NCBI RefSeq assembly: GCF_033118175.1
Contig: NC_083696.1
Span: 39,603,001 to 39,667,000 of the forward strand
Length of the DNA stretch: 64,000 nt
Source of the DNA: Dama dama
Taxonomy: Eukaryota; Chordata; Mammalia; Artiodactyla; Cervidae
Direction of reading: 5' to 3'
In this document: positions 46,446 through 56,119 of the stretch, piece after piece
Numbering within the stretch: the first letter of the stretch is position 1
How the letters are laid out: every line of letters starts with the position of its first letter
Translations under genes and position numbers: made by a program
The notes under the pieces: model-generated
Database searches by the model: none
Seen by the model: only the letters and a program-made list of their open reading frames with translations
Told to the model about the DNA's origin: nothing

Positions 46446-47264
46446 CCTTAGGCAGTATCACTATGAACAAAGCTGGTGGAGGTGATGGAATTCCAGTTAA
46501 GCTATTTCAAATCCTAAAAGATGATGCTGTGAAAGTGCTGCACTCGATATGCCAGCAAATCTGGAAAACTCAGCAGTGGCCGCAGGACTGGAAAAGGTCA
46601 GTTTTCATTTCAATCCCAAAAAATGGCAAGGCCAAAGAATGCTCAAACTACCACACAATTGCACTCATCTCACACGCTAATAAAGTAATGCTCAAAATTC
46701 TCCAAGCCAGACTTCAACAGTACGTGAACTGTGAAATTCCAGATGTTCAAGATTTAGAAAAGGCAGAGGAACCAGATATCAAACTGCCAACATCTGCTTG
46801 ATCATCAAAAAAGCAAGAGAGTTCCAGAAAAACATCTACTTTTGCTTTATTGACTACACCAAAGTCTTGACTGTGTGGATCACAACAAACTGTGGAAAAT
46901 TCTGAAAGAGATGGGAATACCAGACCACCTGACCTGCCTCTTGAGAAATATGTATGCAAGTCAGGAAGCAATAGTTAGAACTGGACATGGAACAACAGAC
47001 TGGTTCCAAATAAGGAAAGGAGTACATCAAGGCTGTATATTGTCACCCTGCTTATTTAACTCCTATGCAGAGTACATCATGAGAAATGCTGGGCTGAATG
47101 AAGCACAAGCTGGAATCAAGATTACCAGGAGAAATATCAATAACATCAGATATGCGGATGATACCACCCTTATGGCAGAAAGTGAAGAATTAAAGAGCCT
47201 CTTGATGAAAGTGAAAGAGGAGAGTGGAAAACGTTGGATTAAAACTCAACATTCAGAAAACTAA
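46446..47264 (+). pseudogene. BovB reverse-transcriptase remnant
   Basis: Frames 46418-46801 and 46875-47264 cover the RT fingers and palm. Visible are GGDGIPVKLFQILKDDAVKV, then a frameshift in motif A, where the FIDYTK codons run out of frame at about 46863-46870. The palm GVHQGCILSPCLFNSYAEYI follows, then YADD at 47151-47162 within IRYADDTTLMAE. The frame is lost again after the KVKEESGK segment. Inactive. Confidence 0.86.
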
Positions 47265-47279
47265 GATCGTGGCATCTGG

Positions 47280-47473
47280 TCCCATCAGTTCAGTTCAGTT
47301 GCTCAGTCTTGTCCGACTCTTTGCAACCCCATGAATCGCAGCACACCAGGCCTCCCTGTCCATCACAAACTCCCAAAGTTTACTCAAACTCATGCCCATC
47401 AAGTCGGTGATGCCATCCAGCCATCTCATCCTCTGTCATCCCCTTCTCCTCCTGCCCCCAAACCCTCCCATCA
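47280..47473 (-). mobile_element. BovB 3' end inserted antisense in BovB, 8-bp duplication
   Basis: A 178-bp 3' terminus (47288-47465, starting gttcagttcagttgctcagt) lies between tcccatca copies at 47280-47287 and 47466-47473. The host BovB sequence reads through once the insert and one repeat copy are removed (…tggtcccatcacttcatg…). Confidence 0.93.
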
Positions 47474-48103
47474 CTTCATGTCAAATAGATGGGGAAACAA
47501 TGGAAACAGTGAGAGACTTTAATTTTGGCTCCGAAATCATTGCAGATGGTGACTGCAACCATGAAATTAAAAGACACCTGCTCCTTGGAAAAAAAGTTAT
47601 GACCAACCTAGACAGCATATTAAAAAGCAGAGACATCACTTTGCCAACAAATGTCCATCTAGTCAAAGCTATGGTTTTTCCAGTAGTCATGTATGGATGT
47701 GAGAGCTGGACTATAAAGAAAGCTGAGCATTGAAGAATTGATACTTTTGAACTGTGGTGTTGGAGAAGACTCTTGAGAGTCCCTTGGACTGCAAGGAGAT
47801 CCAATCAGTCCATCTTATGGACTGTACATCATCCTATGGACTGATGTTGAAGCTGAAATTCCAATACTTTGGCTACCTGATGTGACGAACTGACTCATTG
47901 GAAAAGATCCTGGTGCTGGGAAAGACTGAAGGCAGGAGGAGAAGGGGACGACAGAGGATGAGATGGTTGGATTGCATCACAGACTCAATGGACATAAGTT
48001 TCAGCAAGCTCCAGGAGTTGGTGATGGACAGGGAGACCTGGCATGCTGCAGTCCATGGGGTCGCAAAGAGCTGGACAAGACTGAGCAACTGAACTGAACT
48101 GAA

Positions 48104-48277
48104 GGAGTCTAGGGGCATGTAAGAGGATGTTGAGGGGAAGTTTGAGACCTGGAGTAAGGTTTGAAAGCTTGTATTTGTAGAAGCACCACTTTGGTAATTT
48201 ATCTCCAAAAATTCTGAGAGGCTAGGGTATTGCATGGTTTAGATGATGGTAAAATTTGGGATTTACTGAAAGATTGA
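48104..48277. other. Short unassigned sequence
   Basis: Between BovB and a Bov-tA. It may be ancient repeat sequence, but there is no firm match. Confidence 0.35.
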
Positions 48278-48507
48278 ACACTCCAGGCCTTCTCTGGTGG
48301 CTCAAACAGTAAAGAATCTGCCTGCAATGTGCGAGACCCAGGTTCATTCCCTGTGTCGGGAAGATCTCCTGGAGAAGGGAATGGCTATCCACTCCAGTAT
48401 TCTTGCCTGGAGTATTCCATGGACCGTGGATACTGGCAAGCTACAGTCCATGCGGTTGCAAAGAATGAGACACGACTGAGCAATTAGCACTTTCACTGTA
48501 CACTCCA
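48278..48507 (+). mobile_element. Bov-tA SINE with 8-bp target-site duplication
   Basis: Body 48286-48499 with acactcca on both sides (48278-48285 and 48500-48507). It is the short-head subtype (ttctctggtggctcaaacag) with the actttcactgt tail. Confidence 0.88.
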
Positions 48508-48676
48508 AGGGCCCAGTGGACATGCTGTAGTGACCAAGAAGTTGGTAGATGATGACAGCACAGTCAAAGGAGCAAGGAAGGTATACATAGCAGAATGAAT
48601 GGGTGTCCAAAATATTTGTATTTTCTTTTCATGAGCTTGGAATAGACAGGAAAATGCTAACTTCTATATATGGTTT

Positions 48677-48845
48677 GCTCTCTCTTTTTCTCTCTCTCCC
48701 TCCCTCCCTCTGTGTGTGTGTGTGTGTGTGTGTATATACACTATACATAGATTTATATATTATTATTAATATATATTATATATTATTTATATTTATAAAT
48801 CTCTATATATTTATAAGTATATGTATATATAAATATCTCTCTCTC
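48677..48845. repeat. Compound microsatellite: (TC)n, (TG)n, AT-rich
   Basis: A pyrimidine run with CT and CCCT units (about 48677-48710) is followed by (TG)n at 48710-48733 and then about 100 bp of TATA-rich sequence. The open frame across it at 48603-48962 is a translation of this low-complexity DNA. Confidence 0.9.
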
Positions 48846-49555
48846 AAAGACATGCACATGCACGTACACACAGACACAGGTGAGACTGACTTAAGATTAA
48901 TGTTAGTTAGATATAAGAAACCTTACTTTGGACTGCAATCAGCTAGGGAGTCCTATTGCTAAAAGATGCCAAGCCTCTTATTATAGGACATACAAGCAGA
49001 TAATATTAGAAACACCTAAGAATTTTGAGTCCTTGGAAATTAACCCTTCATAATTACAAACGAGAAATTTATATTTGAAGAAATTTTCCACAAGCATATA
49101 AAGTCATCTATTGACAGTGTTGAAAGTAAACTGCACCACTTTTTGGAATCTCTTAGATCTATTCAAAATAATTGCTTGTATTGAGTTTTTTTAAAGTGAA
49201 CACATAGAATTCTAGCTTGGGATTAGTTTCAGTTTGAGATATAATTGCTTTCACCCTTACAACAATGATAGCCAAAAAAAAAAGCAAACTGTAAATCCAT
49301 AACTTCATAAGTCCATCATAAAGCTAAGGTTCTAAGGCAACAAATAAAAAGAAATCTAAAGAAAGGCAAGCACTTGAAAGGCATTTGCAAGGAGAGACAG
49401 AATTGCAGCCATGCTTACCTAGAGTAGATGTAGTCAGACATGATTTAAAAAAATTCAAAGTTGTCAATGTTAAGGTCAAGGGTGAGCTATTAAGAAAATA
49501 TAGAATCATTGCGGACTGAAGATATAAGGAGACTCACATTAATTTCCAAATTCTT
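48846..49555. other. Unassigned sequence
   Basis: No recognised element. A-run at 49275-49284. Confidence 0.4.
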
Positions 49556-49945
49556 CTCTGTCCAGCAGTCCCACCCAACGGAAACAGAAACTTATGTTTA
49601 CTCCCATAACTATATGAGATCGTTTATAGCAACTTTACTCACAATTGCCCAAGCCCAGAAACAACCTTGATGTTTTACAACACTCAAACAATGGAAGACT
49701 CTTTCACAATAAAAAGAAACAAACTGTTGATACAACATGATAAATTTCATATGCATTTTTCTAAATGAAAGACGGAAGGATAAACCAAAAGACTACTTAA
49801 GACTACATGATTATGGTATTATACTCTTACTGCATGATCCCTTTTATATGACATCTGGAAAAGCTAAAGATATAGGAATGAAGAAGGGATCAGTGTTTGC
49901 CAGAGACTGGGTAGGAAAAGAATTTGACTATAAAGTAGCACTGTT
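49556..49945 (+). mobile_element. Ancient L1 3' end fragment
   Basis: Old ORF2 C-terminal/3' UTR pattern: cagcagtcccacccaacgga, ctttactcacaattgcccaa, acatgattatggtattatac, ttatatgacatctggaaaag, tgtttgccagagactgggta. Many stops. An open frame at 49737-50045 spans it by chance. Confidence 0.7.
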
Positions 49946-50054
49946 GAGACTGTCCTGTAACTTGATCAAACTTTTACCTAGAATATCTGTCACCATTCCA
50001 ATGAACTCATATTCCATGGAATCATTTTGGAAAATGGTGGTATAATAAGGAGAA

Positions 50055-50222
50055 AATTGGCTTTGGGGGTCCAAGATACTAAAGTTAGAAATCTAGTTCT
50101 CACAGAAATATGACCTTGAGTGAGTTACTTAACATTTCTGAGTCTCAGTTTCCACATCAATTAAATAAGAGATGTTGTCAGGGTTAACTGAACAATGAAA
50201 GGAAAATACTTTTAAAAATATT
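50055..50222 (+). mobile_element. MIR relic
   Basis: Sense MIR core: atgaccttgagtgagttact, taacatttctgagtctcagt, ttccacatcaattaaataag. A good match over about 100 bp. Confidence 0.75.
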
Positions 50223-50744
50223 GATTCATTTCCTTTCTTTCCCTTGCTTGTTTTGAAAGGTCACTCCTAATGTCAGCAAATCCTGGCATTATTAAGCAGT
50301 TCTCTCTTCTTTCAGAAATCTAATTTTCTCCTTCCATGTGGTGTGCGAATTCAGGTAATAACACACATTAGAATGTGTCTAATACATTATCACCTATGTT
50401 TAGATTGAGGTCTGAGGATCTCCTCTATGAATAAATCATGCATTCTTTTCTAGGATTTATGTTTTGTGGAAGCCATCAGTGGATTTAGCTGTGAGGCGCT
50501 TCTGCAGCAAGAAGCAGGGGAAATGAGCAGGAACTAAAAATCTTGGATATTAAAAATAACCCCCCAGAAGGCAAAATGACCTCCATTTGTTTATGCTCTC
50601 AAGCCCACGCTGAACAAGCTGCCACCAAAAGCTTTATTATACAACTGCAAAGCAAGATAACTTCCTCCATGTATTTGATAATAACTTAGACGTTTGAAAA
50701 TGAGAAAGAAAAGCTAATGGCAATTTTTCAGAGTATCCTTGAGT
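50223..50744. other. Unassigned sequence
   Basis: No recognised repeat. 50450-50640 is moderately GC-rich and even in texture, so possibly unique. Confidence 0.4.
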
Positions 50745-50967
50745 CTCACACAGAGAGAAAAGTAGGCAGGAGCCTACCACTGCAGCCTAGGTGAGAGTCA
50801 GTGAAGAGTTAAACTGGAGAGACTGGAGTGAGCTAACACAGGGGCATGACTTAAGAGGGAACCAGGTGAGGAGCATTCTCAGTACTGGCATTGCCTTAAT
50901 CCTGCCTTCACCTTGAACCTGTGCATTAAAGAGGATTCTAGTATTTCAAGTGTGGCACCCTGAGCAG

Positions 50968-51124
50968 AAATGGAGAAGTTGAAGGACTTCTGGTGGTCCA
51001 GTGGTTAAGTAAGACTCTGCACTTCCACTGCAGGGGGTGCGGGTTTGATCCCTTGTCAAGGAACTAAGCTCCCACATGCCACTTGCTGCAGCCAAAAAGA
51101 AAAAAAAAAAAAATGGAGAAGTTG
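50968..51124 (+). mobile_element. CHR-type SINE with 14-bp target-site duplication
   Basis: Body 50982-51110 (aaggacttctggtggtccag, gcacttccactgcagggggt, caaggaactaagctcccaca, then an A-tail) between perfect aaatggagaagttg copies at 50968-50981 and 51111-51124. A complete, well-dated example of this SINE. Confidence 0.95.
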
Positions 51125-51498
51125 GGAGGAAGTGTTCTGAAGGATAGAAAAAAATGAGGAGCTTGCTTCAGACAGGTTAAGTTTAAGGTACCTGTGGGAT
51201 GTCCAGGTGGAGATTCCACAGGACTGTTAGAAATAAAGATTTGGGTGCTCTGGTGAAGACCTATGCTTGAGAGATATGTTTGAGAAAAATCCCCTCAGAA
51301 ATACTACAGCAATTCCTCTACATACAAATCTTTAAGTTGGAACCTTCCAACAATGTGAACATATGTTCCATCCCCATCAGGCGTGAGCGAAGTTGCAGCT
51401 TGCCCTGTATCTCCGATTGCTGGTGCTCCTTCAGCTCCATCATCTCCCACCCCATCTCCTCCTTGAGTCAGTAACTGTTATTGCCTGTTCACTCAATG

Positions 51499-51560
51499 CC
51501 AGCCCCTGTATTCCAGCCCCTGTATTCCAGCCCCTGTATGCCAGCCCCTGTATGCCAGCT
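51499..51560. repeat. 14-bp minisatellite, about 4.4 copies
   Basis: Four tandem copies of ccagcccctgtat followed by t or g (51499-51554), plus a partial fifth. Copies one and two end in t, three and four in g. The array appears to have grown within the transposon-like relic. Confidence 0.93.
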
Positions 51561-51573
51561 GTTGCACTGGTGT

Positions 51574-51748
51574 GGTGGCTAAGTCATGCCCAACTCTCGT
51601 GATCCCATGGACTATAGCCCACCAGGATCCACTGTCCATGGGATTCTCCTGGCAAGAATACTGCAGTGGGTTGCCATTTCCTTCCCCAGAGGATCTTCCC
51701 AACCCAGGAATCAAACCCAGGTCTCCTGCATTGCAGGCGGGTACTGGA
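51574..51748 (-). mobile_element. Bov-tA SINE, antisense, head-truncated
   Basis: gtggtggctaagtcatgccc, caagaatactgcagtgggtt, ctcctgcattgcaggcgggt. It stops before the head's first box. Flanking gcactgg/gtactgg may be a decayed duplication. Confidence 0.85.
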
Positions 51749-51783
51749 CTACTGTATTTTTCAAGGAACTGTACTGTAAGATT

Positions 51784-51880
51784 TGGAAAAGGAAATGGCA
51801 CCCACTCCAGTATTCTTGCCCGGCAGGCTATGGTCCATGGCGTAGCAAAGAGTTTCAGACGTGACTGAGCAACTATCCCT
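51784..51880 (+). mobile_element. Headless Bov-tA body
   Basis: ggaaaaggaaatggcaccca, then a deletion (tgcccggcaggctatggtcc), then gtgactgagcaactatccct. Flanked by gtaagatt and gtaaaatt, a probable 8-bp duplication with one mismatch. Confidence 0.8.
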
Positions 51881-52277
51881 CACTCACTCATTGTAAAATT
51901 AAAAATGTTTTCTTTATTTTTGTGTTTGTTGTTTATGTATTATTTGTCTGAAAAGCATCATTGTAAACCTGCAACATCACAGGACTATATAGCCAATTGT
52001 GTTAGTTGGGTATCTAGGGTAACTTTGTTGGACTTATGAATAAATTGGACTTAGGAACATGCCCTCGGAATGGAATTCACTCATATGTAGGGAACACACT
52101 ATAGTTGATGCCCTGGATGTGGTTGAAATCACCCAAACAGAGAGAGCAGAGAAAGAGTCAGGGATGGGAAAAGAGAGCAGGGAAAGAAGTTTACTGAGAA
52201 CAGAGAGCAGAGGTCAGGTGGAAGCTAAGAGAGGAGGAGTTTCAAACAGGCAGCATTAATCAGCAGGATCAAAAACT

Positions 52278-52287
52278 GTCACGTGAC
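52278..52287. promoter_or_regulatory. Palindromic E-box GTCACGTGAC
   Basis: A perfect 10-bp palindrome of the type bound by MiT/TFE and USF factors, next to a CpG-containing stretch (ggaggtgcggctc). Chance occurrence is possible in 64 kb. Confidence 0.3.
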
Positions 52288-52390
52288 CAGGAGGTGCGGC
52301 TCAGCCAAGCATGTGCACTCATTTTTCTGATTCTATATGAAGCCTAGAGACTCACTCTAAAGAGAAGGGTTGGAGCAAAATTCACTCCTA

Positions 52391-52460
52391 TCACTCATAG
52401 ATGAAAACCAACTCATATTACCTATAGATGAAAATACACTCATATCACCTACAAACCAAA
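52391..52460. repeat. 27-bp imperfect tandem repeat
   Basis: About two and a half copies of a unit of the form tcacctatagatgaaaatacactcata, with several mismatches. Confidence 0.75.
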
Positions 52461-52701
52461 CGATACAACAGATAAATTCACCAAAATCTTCTTATCTAAT
52501 ACTTTCTGGATGTCCAGGAAGAAGAGAAAAGAAAAGAACTCTACAGCATTGGTCAACTCTTTTTCTCCCAATTCAATATAAGCAGATCTGATTTATTGAA
52601 CTATTTCTCATATTTGTACTCAGTCTTTTTTTAAAAACTTCGTTTTGAATAGTGAGTTTCTTGAGAGCAAAGATCTCATTTATTTAACATTATACACCCA
52701 G

Positions 52702-52921
52702 TAGGGCTTCCCAGATGGCTAGTGGTAAAGAACACGCCTGCTAAATTCAGGAGACTTAAGAGACGCACGTTAGATCTCTTGGTGAGGAAGATCCCCTGAA
52801 GGAGGGCATGGCAACCCACTCTAGTATCCTTGCCTGGAGAATTCTATGGACAGAGGAGTCTGGCAGGCTACAGTCCATAGGTTCACAGTCAAGCATGACT
52901 GAATGACTATCGCTTTCACAC
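52702..52921 (+). mobile_element. Bov-tA SINE
   Basis: gggcttcccagatggctagt, gaccttaagagac-type insert (gagacttaagagacgcacgt), body ctggcaggctacagtccata, tail gactatcgctttcacac. Confidence 0.88.
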
Positions 52922-52924
52922 ATT

Positions 52925-53575
52925 TATCTACCCTATAAAAGCAAAAACACTGATTCAAAAAGATGCATACACCCTAATGTTTACAACAGCATTATTTATA
53001 ATTGCCAATATATGAAAGCAATCTAAGTGTTCATTAACATATGAATGGATAAAGAAGATAAAGATATATATATAGCATATTTTTTATTTATATATAGCAT
53101 CTTATTTATCCATATATATATATATATATACGTATATATATGGAATGAAATACTACTAAACCATAAAAAAGAAGGAAATTTTTGAGATTTGCAGCTACAT
53201 GAATGAACTTGAAATGAAATGTCAGACAGAGAAAGAAATATACTGCATGACATCACTTAAATGTGGACTCTAAAAAATACAACAAATTAGTAAATATAAC
53301 AAAAAAAGAAGTAGATTCACAGATATAGAGAAAAACTAGCAGTTATGAGGTGGGGGCAATTTACGGGTAAGGAATTAAGAGGTACAAACTATTAGGTTGA
53401 AAATAAGCCACAGGATATCTTGTACAATTTGGGGAATATAGCCAATATTTTATAATAACTATATGTGAAGTCTAAACTTTAAAAGTTTTAATCACTATAA
53501 TGTATACCTGTAACTTATATAATATTGTTCATCAACTATACTTCAAGAAAATAAAAGAAAACCAAAACCAAACCA
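52925..53575 (+). mobile_element. Ancient L1 3' end
   Basis: tcaaaaagatgcatacaccc, atttataattgccaatatat, gaaatactactaaaccataa, gtggactctaaaaaatacaa, gtatacctgtaacttatata and catcaactatacttcaagaa. A TA-rich expansion (53060-53145) sits in the middle. Confidence 0.78.
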
Positions 53576-53756
53576 AACAAAAAATAATAAAAAGTAAAAG
53601 GCCCTCAGTAAATATTTGTGAGGGGAATGAACATAGGGGAGGATGACTGTAAAGTAATAGGAAGGAATCAACCTTATTTGAAAGTCATCTTGTCTTAATT
53701 CAAGTGTATATACAATAGGAGATTTTTAATTATAGGAAATGATTGAGATTATTGAA

Positions 53757-53914
53757 GGGGGTGATAGAGGATGAGATAGTTGGTGGCATTACTGACTCAA
53801 TGGACCTGAGTTTGAGCAAACGCTGGGAAATAGTGAAGGACAGGGAAGCCTGGCATGCTACAGCTCATGGGGTCACAAAGAGTCAGACACGACTTAGTGA
53901 CTGAACAACAATTA
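53757..53914 (+). mobile_element. BovB 3' fragment
   Basis: The last roughly 150 bp of BovB (gataggatgagatag-like sequence to cacaaagagtcagacacgac), tail gtgactgaacaacaatt. 53641-53756 and 53915-54191 are unassigned. Confidence 0.85.
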
Positions 53915-54191
53915 AGAATAATACCCCTGCCTTTTGAAATTTTCAGTCAGTGTGCATTTATCCTGGTTCCAAGTCTACTGTTCATGTGGCGGTGTATAAC
54001 CAAAGCATAGCTATAATTTCTTATACCAGTGAAGAGCTTTTGTAATATTGTCTGCCCATTTGAAACCTGCTTAGCCTACTGACTGGAACAGATGTCCAAG
54101 TATCAGAGGATGGTGAAGAGACTTGTACCTGTCCTATTTCACACCAGTTGGTAGGAGATGTTTTGTAAGTAGAATAATAAAAAGAAATAGA

Positions 54192-54478
54192 GGGGCTTTC
54201 CTGGTGGCTCAGTGGTAAAGAATCTGCCTGCCAATTCAGGAGTCATGGGTTCAATCTCTGATCTGAGAAGACCCGACATGCCATGGAGCAACAAAGTCCG
54301 TGTGCCACAACTACTGAACCCGAGCTCTAGAGCTTGGGAACCACAACTACTGAAGCCTGTGACCCTTGATCCCACGCTCTGCAACCAGAGATGCCACCAC
54401 AACTAGAGAAAAGTCCTCTCAGCAACAAAGATCCTGCATTCCAAAAATAAATAAGTAAAATTATTTTTTTAAAAAATA
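54192..54478 (+). mobile_element. CHR-2-type SINE
   Basis: Head ggggctttcctggtggctca, then acatgccatggagcaacaaa, a repeated element (ccacaactactgaacc and ccacaactactgaagc), accacaactagagaaaagtc, and an (AAAT)n-like tail. Full length and the counterpart of the antisense copy at 26806. Confidence 0.9.
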
Positions 54479-54705
54479 GAAAATTGAAGTGGAATTAGAG
54501 GCTGAGAAGTAAGCACAAATGATTCAGATTTCTTCAGAAAAATAATGCAGTTTTCCTAAGGATCTTCTTGATTTCAAGATAAAACTTAGATTTGCATGTC
54601 ACCGTTTCCCCAGGCCACAGCCACCAGGGTATTCCCATATTTTCTGTATCCACCCATGTGGCAAAGTGCTACTATTTCAGGACAATTATTTTGATGACAA
54701 AATAA

Positions 54706-55236
54706 TTGGTGGTGATGCACCCTCTCCTCAGCATAAGACAGCTGTGCAAACCTTCAGGCAGACCCAAGGGAGACTCGGGGGCTTCAGTGTTTCCGAGCAA
54801 GCCAGGACACTCTGGAATCAACCCCAGGAAGTCAACACTCATCCTCCTCAACACTGTGCTCCCAGGAAAACCACAGACAGATCAATGGCAGGAACATGCT
54901 CGCCAAGATCCATGGTGGATAAATGGAGAAAAGCAAGAGAGGGCCCTGATGAAAGAGCCATGGGGACTGGCTGCCAAGTACAACTGCCCCTTTCTTAAAG
55001 CTGTTTGTGCAGGTGTGGGGTCAGACAGTTCTGAAAGGGGAGCCTCCCTTGGGCCCGCCCTGGCCATGTACAGTCTGATCATAATGCACCATGGCTTAGT
55101 TAAAGACAGTCATGGTGGGGAAACCCACTCCCTTACCTTAAAAATAAAAATTTCTCCACCGTATGTAACATGGCTCCATGTTTTGTTTGGTTTTTGTGTC
55201 TTACTTTGTGATACTTGGGGGGAGAAAAAACTTTGA
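54706..55236 (+). CDS. Hypothetical open frame, 176 codons, probably not a gene
   Basis: It starts MVVMHPLLSIRQLCKPSGRP and ends CDTWGEKKL. There is no recognised domain, signal peptide or convincing membrane segment, although residues near 153-168 are hydrophobic. The ATG lacks a strong Kozak context (gacATGa-type not seen) and no splice or poly(A) evidence supports a transcript. A second plus-strand frame (54666-54998) overlaps and is also open, which points to a stop-poor composition rather than selection. Listed because it is the longest frame in the window. Confidence 0.12.
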   Translation: MVVMHPLLSIRQLCKPSGRPKGDSGASVFPSKPGHSGINPRKSTLILLNTVLPGKPQTDQWQEHARQDPWWINGEKQERALMKEPWGLAAKYNCPFLKAVCAGVGSDSSERGASLGPALAMYSLIIMHHGLVKDSHGGETHSLTLKIKISPPYVTWLHVLFGFCVLLCDTWGEKKL

Positions 55237-55303
55237 GCTTTTTTTTTGCTTTTCTTTCACCACCCGCCCCCCGTCTTTTTTTATTAGAATGAAGCCTTTG
55301 AAA

Positions 55304-55317
55304 GTTACCAAGGCAAC
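55304..55317. promoter_or_regulatory. Perfect X-box (RFX-type) palindrome
   Basis: gttaccaaggcaac fits the RFX consensus with both half-sites (GTTACC and GGCAAC) and a 2-bp gap. RFX factors bind such sites at cilia genes, MHC class II genes and conserved enhancers. No gene start is visible within the next few kb. Confidence 0.45.
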
Positions 55318-55402
55318 AGCAATTCAAGCAAATAGAGAATGGTGTGTAGTGAAGCTAAAACAAACGCAATCAATCATCGATTTGGCACTTACTATATTCT
55401 AG

Positions 55403-55883
55403 ACACATAGTAAATGGACACTTAGAATGATGAAACAAAAAATTATAGCAATCATAATGCTATATTGCTATAATGCTTTTCTGTATCATGTTTTCTGAAA
55501 TTTATTCTACCACCTAGAAATCAAATAGTGACAATTAAAATTTTAAAGGACACATCTTCTTTAAAATTAACATTCCAATGAAAATCAGAATAAAGATATT
55601 CTAGGAAAAAAACATTAGTCCATACACTAATTCTTTCTCCTGTTTGTCCCATCTAGGTCCACATTTTATCCTTCTCCCGCCTACTCTGTGTTATAAGATA
55701 CTGATCTCTAAGAAATCAGTTATAATAAGGAATCTTTTGTCTACTGGCTTCTGGTTGCAGTTAGCGTATGGGAGGCTCTGGTAGGAAACCAAAGGGAGAA
55801 CAGTGTTGGGCTATTTATTGCTCAGAAATCTTCCTACAAAGCCAGCTAGGATTAGCACTATCCCTTGACCAATTCCTCTTAAG
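55403..55883. other. Unassigned sequence
   Basis: No recognised element. A short (TG)n run at about 55887-55899 leads into the next SINE. Confidence 0.4.
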
Positions 55884-56119
55884 TTGCGTGTGTGTGTGTT
55901 TTAGCCACTCAATCGTGCTCAACTTTTGGCGACTCCATGGACTGTACCCCACCAGGATCCTCTATCCATGGAATTCTCCTGGCTAGAATAATGGAGTGGG
56001 TTGCTCTGCCCTTCTCCAGGAGATCTTCCCAACCCAGGGACCAAACTCACAGCCAGGGATCCAACCCAAGTCTCCTGCATTGCAGGCAGGTTCTTTAATG
56101 CTGAGCCACCGGGAAAGCC
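55884..56119 (-). mobile_element. Bov-tA SINE, antisense, with internal duplication
   Basis: ttttagccactcaatcgtgc, body, then a 20-25 bp direct duplication in the head/body joint (cccaacccagggaccaaact and gccagggatccaacccaagt), ending tgctgagccaccgggaaagc. Confidence 0.87.

Larger units (their letters stand above)
46446..48103 (+). mobile_element. BovB LINE, 5'-truncated, carrying a nested BovB
   Basis: Begins in the reverse-transcriptase fingers (ccttaggcagtatcactatg) and runs to the tail caactgaactgaactgaa. At 47288-47465 a second BovB 3' end lies antisense. A local rearrangement near 47812-47840 replaces about 20 bp of the normal sequence with a repeated ctatggactg-type stretch. It shares the gagcattgaag variant with the 37066 copy. 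Confidence 0.93.
51292..52099. mobile_element. DNA-transposon-like relic (Tigger/mariner type suspected)
   Basis: The segments catccccatcaggcgtgagcg, gttgcagcttgccctgtatc, aaggaactgtactgtaagat and tagttgggtatctagggtaa, plus taaattggacttaggaacat, recall a mammal-wide DNA transposon. It is interrupted by a minisatellite and two Bov-tA pieces. The class is from memory and needs a database check. Confidence 0.4.
50745..52262 (+). mobile_element. Ancient repeat relic, broken by later insertions
   Basis: Pieces at 50745-50967, 51125-51291 (caggttaagtttaaggtacc, gtgggatgtccaggtggaga) and 52100-52262 (atgccctggatgtggttgaa, agagagcagagaaagagtca) read as one old family in order. A CHR SINE and a DNA-transposon-like piece lie between them. 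The family is the same unresolved one as at 4890. Confidence 0.5.
52600..53640 (+). mobile_element. L2 3' end split by a Bov-tA and an L1
   Basis: Left piece 52640-52701 (tgagtttcttgagagcaaag, atctcatttatttaacatta). Right piece 53590-53640 (aaggccctcagtaaatattt, ttgtgaggggaatgaa). These abut in the L2 consensus, so the elements between are later insertions. Confidence 0.62.
54600..55400. other. GC-richer low-repeat island
   Basis: About 800 bp with no recognised repeat and visibly more G+C than its flanks. It contains the longest open frame of the window (54706-55236) and an X-box (55304-55317). It could be unique functional DNA, such as an enhancer or non-coding transcript exon, or an old element I do not recognise. 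Confidence 0.35.

Noticed and set aside
34636..47804. A roughly 10.4-kb tandem segmental duplication, suggested by L1 pairs (34.9/45.2 kb) and BovB pairs (37.3/47.7 kb) with nearly the same offset (10,388 and 10,374 bp)
   Set aside because: The sequence between the pairs is not homologous: BovB antisense, Bov-tA and MIR in the first interval, ancient L1 and extra BovB in the second. The equal spacing is most likely coincidence.
48603..48962. 119-codon plus-strand frame with apparent membrane segments
   Set aside because: The hydrophobic stretches come from the (TC)n, (TG)n and TATA-rich simple repeats.
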